Below are positions 56,015 through 64,000 of a DNA stretch of 64,000 nucleotides, piece after piece. This DNA comes from Chrysaora quinquecirrha. Lineage: Eukaryota > Cnidaria > Scyphozoa > Semaeostomeae > Pelagiidae. Location: positions 873,072-937,071 of the forward strand of contig JACTAT010000033.1 of the NCBI GenBank assembly GCA_014526335.1, written 5' to 3'. The stretch's first letter is position 1; each line of letters starts with the position of its first letter. Both the position numbers and the translations under genes were made by a program. The notes beneath the pieces were generated by a model. That model was not told where the DNA came from, did no database searches, and saw only the letters and a list, made by a program, of their open reading frames with translations.

Positions 56015-57123
56015 ATAGTAGTTGAGTTTTCTATTAAATACAAGTACAATAATTGCATTCAAATGTTAAGTTAAAGATTGCTTGCCACGAGAGATTGTAC
56101 AGTTAAGGCTATTCATTTGGATTGCTTGAAAATTTGATCATCTTTTTTGAAAATATGTTGCATATACTTGTTGATCTTTCTGTTAAATGCAATTACAATA
56201 ATTGCATTCCATTAAAGATTGCTTGCTACGAGAGATTGTACAGTTACGGTTCTTTTTCTGGATTGCTTGGACATTTGATCATCTTTTTGAAAAAATGTTG
56301 CATATATTTGTTGATCATATTTGTTAAATACAAGTACAATAATTGCATTCAATGTTAAATTGAAGATTGCTGGTTACGAGAGATTGTAAAGTTAAGGCTC
56401 TTCAATTTCATCGCTTGAAAATTTAATCATCCTTCTGAAAAGACCTTGCACATTATTGTTGATCTTTCAGTTAAATACCGAGTACAATAATTGCATGATT
56501 AAGATTGCTTGCGACAAGAGGTTGTACAGTTAAGGCTCTTCATTTTCATCGCTTGAACATTTGATTATCCTCTTGAACAGACCTAGTACATATTTGTTGA
56601 TCTTTTTGTTAAATACAAGTACAATGATTGCATTCAATGTTAAGTGATTAAGATTGCTTTCTATGAAAGATTGTACAGTTAAGGCTCTTAATTTTAATTG
56701 CTTGAACATTTGATCATCTTCTTGAAAAGACCTCGCACATATTTGTTGATCTTTCAATTAAATACAAGTACAATAATTGCATTCAATGTAAAAAGTTAAA
56801 GATTGCTTGTTACGAGAGATTGTACAATTAAGGCTCTTCATTGTCATCCCTTGAACATTTTATCATCTTTTTGAAAAGATGTTGCACATATTTGTTAATC
56901 TTTCTATTAAATACAAGTACAATAATTGCATTCAATGTTAAAAGTTAAAGATTGCTTGCTACAAGAGATTGTACAGTTAAGGCTCTCAACTTGGATTGCT
57001 TGAAAATTTGATCATCCTTCTGAAAAGACCTTGAACATATTTGTTAATCTTTCAATTAAATACAAGCACAATAGTTGCATTCAATGTTAAGTTAAAGATT
57101 GCTTGTTACGAGAGATTGTACAG
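56015..57123 (-). repeat. Tandem repeats derived from the 3' coding end of receptor 3
   Basis: Seven imperfect units of about 146 bp following the real gene end at 57124. Each contains the last 30-35 codons of the receptor (LNAIIVLVFNKKINKYVLGL, then KCSSDENEEP in the best unit, 56530-56757), its stop region and about 40 bp of 3' flank (AGTTAAGGCTCTT, GATTGCTTG). Later units are decayed. Confidence 0.9.
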
Positions 57124-58062
57124 TTAAGGCTCTTCATTTTCATCGCTGGAACATTTGATCATCTTCTTGAAAAGACCTTGCACATATTTTTTGATCTTTC
57201 TGTTACACACAATTACAATAATTGCATTCAAGGTTGCATTGAAGAACGCAAGTATATTGAATGCGTGAGAAATAGACTTAATCCATTTGCTTGCATTTTG
57301 GCGCTGTATTGTTGTTACCGTCGAGCATGCCATTGCTGGTAGAAAACATAGCGTCAGACAACCTAATATGAGAAAAACCGCCCTGGCGAACTCTGTGGTC
57401 GGATTTCGTCGAATTACATTTGCTGCTATATTAGCCTGATTTTGGATATTGATTCCAGTATTTGTCTCATTATCGTTTCCTAAATTCATGTCCCTTGTTC
57501 TTGCTTCTATCGACTTATACGCTTTCAAATATAGCACACATAGTGTTACAAGGCAAAGCACAGAAAGGACATTAAAGCTCAAAATTGGTATTACGAATTG
57601 ACCTTTTGAGCTGAAATACAGACCAAGTGCTGTCTGTCCAATTGCCAGCAACAGTATCAAAATAACTAAAATTTTCGATCTTCTTTCAGTAATTATAGAT
57701 GGATATTTTGTGAGGTACTTCATGTGAACATACCTGTCAAGAGCAATCGAGAGAATTAAAAACCCACTAAACCGAAAGTAGAATAACACTAAACCAAAAT
57801 ATATGTATCCTTCTAAATGTGGAGGTAGTTGAGCACTTATAAATAGGAAAATCATAAGCACAACGGAAGAAATAGCGTCTGACATGTTGAGAATGAATAT
57901 GAACTTATGCGATATGGTCTGCAACGAGTTGGTATTTTTCAAAGCCGCAACCAAAAGACTATTAAATATAACATTTGATGCAGCAGTCGCAATAAACGGA
58001 ATTCGAAATCGATTGAAAACTTCTCGGTCTAGGCTTGAGCCTTTTACTTCGTTTTCAGACAT
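57124..58062 (-). CDS. Class A (rhodopsin-like) GPCR 3
   Basis: Intronless, 312 residues from the ATG at 58062 (MSENEVKGSS), which aligns with the starts of receptors 1 and 2. TM2 has LNMSD, DRY follows TM3 (ALDRYVHMKY), TM6 has CFLPAM and TM7 FFNATLNAIIVIV. The tail KKMIKCSSDENEEP is acidic. It is the most diverged of the three tandem receptors. Its 3' end has been amplified downstream (56015-57123), and a 234-bp tandem repeat lies upstream (58195-59110). Confidence 0.92.
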   Translation of the reverse strand: MSENEVKGSSLDREVFNRFRIPFIATAASNVIFNSLLVAALKNTNSLQTISHKFIFILNMSDAISSVVLMIFLFISAQLPPHLEGYIYFGLVLFYFRFSGFLILSIALDRYVHMKYLTKYPSIITERRSKILVILILLLAIGQTALGLYFSSKGQFVIPILSFNVLSVLCLVTLCVLYLKAYKSIEARTRDMNLGNDNETNTGINIQNQANIAANVIRRNPTTEFARAVFLILGCLTLCFLPAMACSTVTTIQRQNASKWIKSISHAFNILAFFNATLNAIIVIVCNRKIKKYVQGLFKKMIKCSSDENEEP

Positions 58063-58194
58063 GCCAGCTTTAGTTTTCTGGTTCTCTCGAAACAATGAAG
58101 GGAGCTACAACTGAAATTTCGAGCTTAGCAAACCGAGTTCTGCGAGTTTCAAGGAAAACCATACAGAGCCTAATTTTTGTGCTGCCAAAGCTTG

Positions 58195-59110
58195 TTCGTG
58201 CTTGGTAAATGATAGTTATCAAGAGTAAAAATGATTTCAGTGAGTCTCTCTACTGTATTTCACTTGTTTCTGCTAATTGTTGGACGATTTCTCAACACGG
58301 TTCAACGGGCAGTGACATCTCTTTGCCTTAAACACTTAGCTGAAACGTCACACCAACTCTTTTGTCCAGAATCTCTAAGTCCATTGCATTGAAGGATCCA
58401 GAAAAATCTCTAGAGTGCTAAAATCGTTGTTTGTGCTTGGCAAATGATAGTTATCAAGAGTAAAATTGATTTCAGTGAGTTTCTCTACTGTATTTCACTT
58501 CTTTCTGCTAACTGTTGGGTGATTTCTGAACACAGACCAGCGGCAAATCTTTGTCTTAAACGCTTAGTTGACACGTCATACCAACTGTTTTGTCCAGAAG
58601 CTCTAAGGCTAACTCCACTTCATTCAAGGAACCAGCAAAATCTCTAGAGCACTAAAATCGTTCTTTGTGCTTGGCAAATGATAGTTATCAAGAGTAAAAA
58701 TGATTTCAGTGAGTCTCTCTACTGTATTTCACTTGTTTCTGCTAACTGTTGGGTGATTTCTGAACACAGACCAGCGGCAAGTCTTTGTCTTAAACGCTTA
58801 GTTGACACGTCATACCAACTGTTTTGTCCAGAATCTCTAAGGCTAACTCCACTTCATTCAAGGACCCAGCAAAATCTCTAGAGTACTAAAATCGTTGTTT
58901 GTGCTTGGCAAATGATAGTTATCAAGAGTAAAAATGATTTCAGCGACTCTCTCTACTGTATTTCACCTGTTTCTGCTAATTGTTGGGTGATTTCTGAACA
59001 CAGTCCAGCGGTAACTCTTTTTCTTAAACGCTTAATTGACCAACTCTTTTGTCCAGAATCTCTGAGGCTAACTCCATTTCATTCAAGAAACCAGCAAAAT
59101 CTCTAAAATT
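58195..59110 (+). repeat. 234-bp tandem repeat, four units
   Basis: Units begin near 58196, 58432, 58666 and 58900 (GTGCTTGGCAAATGATAGTT). They are highly similar and lie directly 5' of receptor 3. Confidence 0.93.
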
Positions 59111-59197
59111 ACTCTCTTCACGAAACGAATCTACTAGCTTAGACACTGTCTCTTCACTCCGTTATTCAGAGGGGCTTGAAATCAGCATGATATACTA

Positions 59198-59641
59198 TGT
59201 TAATTATTCTTAATTATGCAATTATGCTTATTCGTTACCAGACTCTTTTAGTATGACAGGAATATTTCCGTTCCTTTATTCAGTTGTCTTCTCTCTTGTT
59301 TGAGCTTCTCGAACTGCGTTTTTTGCTTCGGCGACATGATTACGAATGAATGAAAGAATACGAACGGCAATAACTCGAATCCTGGTCAGGGCACCAATTT
59401 GTGAAGAATGTGAAACAAGAGAACAACTTATCTCCCAAATAAATACATAACTATAATAAACTATATACATAAACTGTCGGTAATAACTGTGAATATTGAA
59501 ACGATTGAATTGAATACGTAAACGAAGCGAATGACGTGATGAACTAAGGACAACAACTGAATAAAGGAACGGAAATATCCTTAAATACTAAAACAGTCTG
59601 GTAACGAATAAGCATAATTGCATAATTAAGAATAATTAACA
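59198..59641 (-). mobile_element. Palindromic LTR-retroelement insertion
   Basis: Flanked by 5-bp direct repeats TACTA (59193-59197, 59642-59646). Read on the minus strand from 59641: a 242-bp LTR (TGTTAATTATTC ... CTTCACA), then a primer-binding site TGGTGCCCTGACCAGGATTC from 59396. Its complement has the layout of a tRNA 3' end (T-loop TTCGAAT, 5-base stem, 7-base acceptor, discriminator A, CCA). A basic gag-like start (MSPKQKTQFEKLKQ) follows. The first 90-95 bp of the LTR then recur in inverted orientation up to the other border, so both ends are U3 ends. Confidence 0.75.
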
Positions 59642-60135
59642 TACTAGGTAAATGTAGATATTTCTTCGCAGCAAAAAGCCAATTGAACCTACAGAACAGC
59701 CTACAACAGCTGAATTTCGTAATTGTACTCAATTTAGATTTAATTAATATTTCACAATACTAGGTATGCTTGCAATAAGTTTTCAAATTAAATGCTTAAA
59801 TATTATGTTATAGTAGATTAGCTTAACTCGAGTTTTTCTAATTAAAATTATACTATAATAATTACGCTTTGCTTTTTCATTTTAATAATACCTTTACCAT
59901 AATTTAAAAATGCAATGTATAATCTTTATACTGCAATGTGACCATCCTCTCGTTGGCTTTATTAAACTTCGTATTCTATATTGAAAATTTTAAAACGGGG
60001 AAATTACTGTGCAAACAAACACTAGAGAGTACAGAATGGCTAAAATAGACGTACCAATTAAGTCCCTTTCATCATCACGATTGAATTGAATTGTTGTTGT
60101 TGTTCTCTTCAATACCTTGAGCGTCCAGCAGTTTA

Positions 60136-60469
60136 CACTCTTTTTTTGTAAGAACAATTTTATAAGAACACGAGCCTGGATTTTGCCAAGATTTTAAGAA
60201 CAAATTAAGAACAAGCTGAGGCTGGCCTTTTCAAAAGCCCTAAGAATATCAGCTAAATATGTAAGCAAGACAGTCAGACTGAACGTAAAAAGCAAGCAAA
60301 CATAGAAATAGACACGAATGCTGCATTTTCACACAAACTTAACCACCCTAGATATCTAAGTAACTAAGGAATTAAGAACAGATTAAGAACATTTCAGGCT
60401 CAAAAACGGCAAAATTCTAAGAACAGCCAGCCTTAATCGAAAATTCCTGGCTCTTATAAAAAAAGAGTG
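60136..60469 (-). mobile_element. TA-target MITE, GTTCTTA subfamily
   Basis: TA at 60134-60135 and 60470-60471. Ends CACTCTTTTTTTGTAAGAAC and CTCTTATAAAAAAAGAGTG. TAAGAAC (complement GTTCTTA) is repeated at least eight times. Same design as 1309-1798 with a different motif. Confidence 0.78.
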
Positions 60470-61065
60470 TAATTCAATAGAGTATACTAACTTTACTTAG
60501 ATACCAAAGATAACTAGCTGTGACGTACACGAATTAAGGGACGCATATACGCCCAGGGAATCACAGATCAATCTGAAGGTGACTACGAGACTGGAGGAAG
60601 CTAGAGTTCTATCGATAACGAGACAATCTGAAAATCAGCTGGGTAGATTCCCATTGAGATCAGTACATTCTAGACTCAAGCCTACCTATCACACACTTTG
60701 TTTCCATCCTTCACAAACAGAGCCTTTACCACGCTTATTTGAATTGGCAACGGCGATTACAATGAAATGAAATTCACGAGTATACACATTCGATGTTATA
60801 AAAACTTAAGATTTCTAACTACAGAGAGTTTCCTGTCATTTATAAAAATCGAGCACTCGAAGTTTCTAAAAATTATCTTCAAAGTTTCTTAAAGTTCTAA
60901 ATTGCTGGGACGGCAGAAAAGTATGATAGATCATATGGCTATATTGAGAAAACTAATTCTATAAGATGTACTAAGGTACTAATTCTAAAACAAAAGTGAT
61001 GCACAGAAATGAAACCTAGCAGCAGTTTACCCGAAGTTTACCTGTTGGACCAACCAGGAGTGTAA

Positions 61066-61344
61066 GGCCCTGGCCAAACGATAAAACATTGTTGGTCCAA
61101 CATTTGAGATTTGCTTGTCAAGCAAAATGTTTGACCGTTTGGCCACGTCCAAAAACATTGCTCGTCAAACATCTTGCGTCAAGCAAAAAATGTTTTTGAA
61201 CTTTTCCAAAAACATCACGCCACACAAAGTAAGGTACTTTTGCTTGTCAAGCAATGTTATTGGACGTGGCCAAACGGTCAAACATTTGTTGTACAGCAAA
61301 TTTAAAATGTTGGACCAACAATATTTGATCGTTTGGCCAGTGCC
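61066..61344 (+). mobile_element. PIF/Harbinger-like MITE, GGCCCTGGCCAAACG ends
   Basis: TAA duplication (61063-61065, 61345-61347). Ends GGCCCTGGCCAAACGATAAA and GATCGTTTGGCCAGTGCC, each followed by TTGTTGG(T/A)CCAACA. TTGCTTGTCAAGCAA, itself self-complementary, occurs on both sides. Confidence 0.88.
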
Positions 61345-61825
61345 TAAAGTAACAAAACTTGAAAGCAGGCCAGAAAATCTTTCAGTTGATTCAGCTGTTT
61401 GTTTTCTACCTGTAGAGGACTAACTGGTAAAACTGTGACGGTTTCTTTTGATAGTGAAAAACTATCAACCAAGCATTTTCCGTTACATTTACTCTTGGCT
61501 TGATTTCCAGCAGATAACTGATGCAGTGCAGCGGAGATATCCAGATTAGATTATCAGCTTAATTGCAAGTAATTGAGAATGTTGTTATTGATATACAGTT
61601 TTATTGTTTGAAAGCACGTACGTCAGATTCAGATTTAACTGCCTCCAACAATGCATACTCCAAACTCAAGATCTTAGATGAGGTGTTATCTCGTGCCTTG
61701 CGGAAATCTTATGTAGCCCCCTGCCTTAAAACCAGCCCGGGGGTACTCCAGTTGAGGCCTGACACGGGGTTCAGTCAATCAAGGCTAAAGAGAGTCAAAG
61801 CCAGGGCCGAACTGGCCAAGGCCTA

Positions 61826-62192
61826 GTTCTTAAAGTTCCTTATTTTTGGTCCTCTTTTGAGGCAATTGTAGTTCCAAAAGTTCCTTAATAGTTCCTTAAT
61901 TTTAAGTGCACATACAGTGGTCTTAACAATAAAAGAGAGACATTTGCATGTGAGCAAAGCTCGAGACTACTCAAAGAAACATTGGATACTTGCTTAACGT
62001 ACAATTTATGTGATTTTCGACTGCAAATGAATGGAACCGGCTTGCTAATTCTTGATTATTTGCAGTGATAAAAGTATTCAACATTCAAAAGTTCCTTAAT
62101 GATTTTCTCTTTAGTAGTATAAGTTCTTTAGATTTTTGGGCTTTCTACATTTAGGTTCCTTATAAAGTGGTTCCTTATAAAAAAAAGCGTGT
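61826..62192 (+). mobile_element. TA-target MITE, GTTCCTTA subfamily, 5' truncated
   Basis: Colinear with 1345-1798, but every GTTGCTTA is GTTCCTTA (61835, 61876, 61888, 62088, and the pair at 62152 and 62169). The right end is AAAAAAAAGCGTG then TA. Confidence 0.8.
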
Positions 62193-62441
62193 ATGCGCAC
62201 AAAAATATGGAAGCAAGAAAATATAGAAATGCGAACATATGTATAAACGGGAGACGGTTTTGCCATCGAAATATCCTAAATAAGAAAAGAAGTATTAACA
62301 TGAACAGTAGCCCTTGCCTTGAATTGATTTTTTTGCACAAGAGCTCGCTAGAAGCAACTAACAAGACAAATTGCTTTAGTGAAAACAGGCCCCTTTTACT
62401 GGAAATAGCAACCCTTGAGATTCGCTGCCAGTCCGCCTCTG
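62193..62441 (-). mobile_element. Truncated hAT-like MITE
   Basis: The complement starts CAGAGGCGGACTGGCAGCG and matches the left half of 2103-2579, ending where it meets the neighbouring MITE. Confidence 0.8.
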
Positions 62442-63526
62442 GAAGCTTGAATTTTCGAAATAACGCTCAAATGCTAGCAAATTGTAGCTACAATAACCCG
62501 AAATGGTAGTGTAAGAAGCTACGTAAAGATAATGCCGTCTTGATAGGTTTGATAGCATCCAACTAACAACAAAATGTTTTGTCAAAAGTTTGCAAACCTT
62601 CAAATGAACAAAAGGCTGCAAAACGCAGCTTAAAGCACCAGGAAAATGGATTTCAAGGGAAGTAGCTAGAAAAAAACAGCCAAAGTTGCAATGTCATTTC
62701 TTCACTGATTTCATTGGGCCATTCGGTAGTCATTTGGTAAGACCCTCAAACAGACTAGGTCGACTAGGCCCGCATTAATGGCAGCCACATAATGGCCTGG
62801 CCGGCGGTATCTGCAGTTGGGATTTCTTGGCCGGCTCTCAGGTTACGAACTGAACAGGGAAATAGGTTTAAGACAGTCACCGAACTTAAATTAAGTACAG
62901 CATGGCCATATCTAGCAAAAGTTATGTCAATACCCTTATTTGCATTGCCTAAACTTGATTCAATGACCAGTGGTCACAATTTTAAGAAATTTGGTGTGAA
63001 CATAACAATTTGCGAGATAAAACTGCTAATCTCAGAAGAATAACGGATCTCTGTACAAAACAGTTCTCATCTGAAATAATCCCTGCTTTAAAGAGTTTCA
63101 AAGTTCTTTCTTCTATGTAATAAAAAAGAAATACGTAACAGATTAAAAAGAAGATAATCGACGTTGTCTTAAATTCTCTCTTTTTCCCAAATATCATCTA
63201 GAACAAGGTCACAAGCACAGTATTCATGACTTATTCATTGCAGAAATAAAGCTCATTTCAACACAAACCTTAATCCCTATCGTTACAAGGAATTTCATCT
63301 CAGCTTAGCAAAACACCATGTCTTCCTAGCTGAAGAAAATTTCTAAAGAAGCCCTAACGTGAACCATGAAGGTACACAGCATGACACTAGTTTAGTACAT
63401 AATAACCCAAGTTAAAAAAAGCTGTTTTGCATATCCTTACTAACCACTGGGCACATGGATGATCAGTAGCAACAATCAAAGACAGAAGTAGGTTGGTTAT
63501 CAACGAGACAGAACAAAACAGACAAA

Positions 63527-63631
63527 ATGAAAATCAGTAATTCATTTATAACGTTGGTTATGGCCATTTTTGCAAGCTTGCAATTATCACTGCTAAGACA
63601 GTCTCACAACGTTGAAGCCAAAGGCAAAAAG
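63527..63631 (+). CDS. First coding exon of a secreted protein (5' end only)
   Basis: ATG at 63527 begins 35 codons (KISNSFITLVMAIFASLQ as signal-peptide core, then basic EAKGKK), ending AAAAAG|GTAATT in phase 0. The layout of signal plus short basic piece is like exon 1 of the collagen gene at 45063. The remaining exons lie to the right of the window, so the product is unknown. Confidence 0.55.
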
Positions 63632-64000
63632 GTAATTATTACTTTGATTTTATAGCCTATTCCTTTATGAATATTATACGGTAAATTTCTCATATAACGT
63701 ACATCGCCTGAGGATAACAGTGTTGATAACAGTGAAGCTATTACGCAAATGCTATGCTGTACCCATACTCATGCCCTTCGAGTTTATACTTAACAAGTTG
63801 ATTTCCAAGATATCTGTCAGCAGTCAGCACTAAACACATAAAGTCTTTACACCAACGTGGCTAGCATTTGCATCTTTTGTGGCATCTAAACTTGCTATAT
63901 CTAAATCTATATCGAAGAAGCCACTAAACCAGACTTATCAACACCTATGTACGGCTAATTTTTGGAGCGCACACGTTAACTTGTTAACCCAATCAAACTT

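Noticed and set aside
56015..57123. CRISPR-like regular array
   Set aside because: Units are contiguous copies of a receptor gene end with no unique spacers, in a eukaryotic genome.

Overview
The window is eukaryotic (metazoan) nuclear DNA: AT-rich, intron-containing genes with GT-AG borders, and a very dense population of short non-autonomous DNA transposons, tRNA-derived SINEs and minisatellites. The gene content (a three-repeat animal Myb, tandem secreted PAN/apple-EGF-fibrinogen genes including one with the contactin-associated type of fibrinogen-like domain, intronless class A receptors in tandem, a small collagen) fits a cnidarian, probably an anthozoan. No species can be named from the sequence alone. 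A 500-N scaffold gap lies at 40668-41167.

Layout. (1) 0.9-14.4 kb, minus strand: an A/B-type Myb gene in at least 11 coding exons, running off the left edge. Its introns are full of transposons, and two exons look as if each lacks one base. Its probable promoter, with E2F-like, CCAAT and E-box motifs, is at 15.06-15.21 kb. (2) 16.3-27.4 kb, plus strand: a tandem duplication carrying two nearly identical fibrinogen-related genes (A and B), each an apple exon, a 100-nt EGF exon and a fibrinogen exon. Copy A has lost its start codon region and carries most of the transposon insertions. (3) 28-40.3 kb: a third gene (C) with the same exon plan but a CNTNAP-like fibrinogen domain, a 2.2-kb minisatellite in its second intron, a partly triplicated 5' flank, and a broken second copy at 39-40.3 kb. 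(4) 41.5-45.1 kb, minus strand: a secreted short collagen, incomplete on the left. (5) 45.6-59.1 kb, minus strand: three tandem units, each with an intronless class A GPCR. Receptor 1 and receptor 3 are intact and receptor 2 has one nonsense codon. The units are surrounded by AGC-trinucleotide tracts, an ATTCATAGGCTGCAG minisatellite and tandem repeats made from the coding tail of receptor 3. (6) 59.1-64 kb: repeats, a palindromic LTR-retroelement insertion, and the first exon of a secreted protein at 63.5 kb.

The secreted apple-EGF-fibrinogen proteins are probably extracellular lectin-like recognition proteins, and the receptors are probably a lineage-specific chemosensory or peptide family. 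Both assignments are inferences from family membership. The most unusual signals are in the repeats: a family of transposons whose subterminal motif changes as a set between subfamilies, foldback elements whose arms are minisatellites and which have 5-bp target duplications, and a retroelement with two U3 ends. Stretches not listed (for example 5.6-6.4, 9.2-9.8, 10.0-10.5, 17.6-18.1, 27.4-28.0, 33.2-33.7, 37.7-38.5, 43.7-44.9, 48.9-50.1, 54.5-55.3 and 62.5-63.4 kb) showed no gene or named repeat that I could support.
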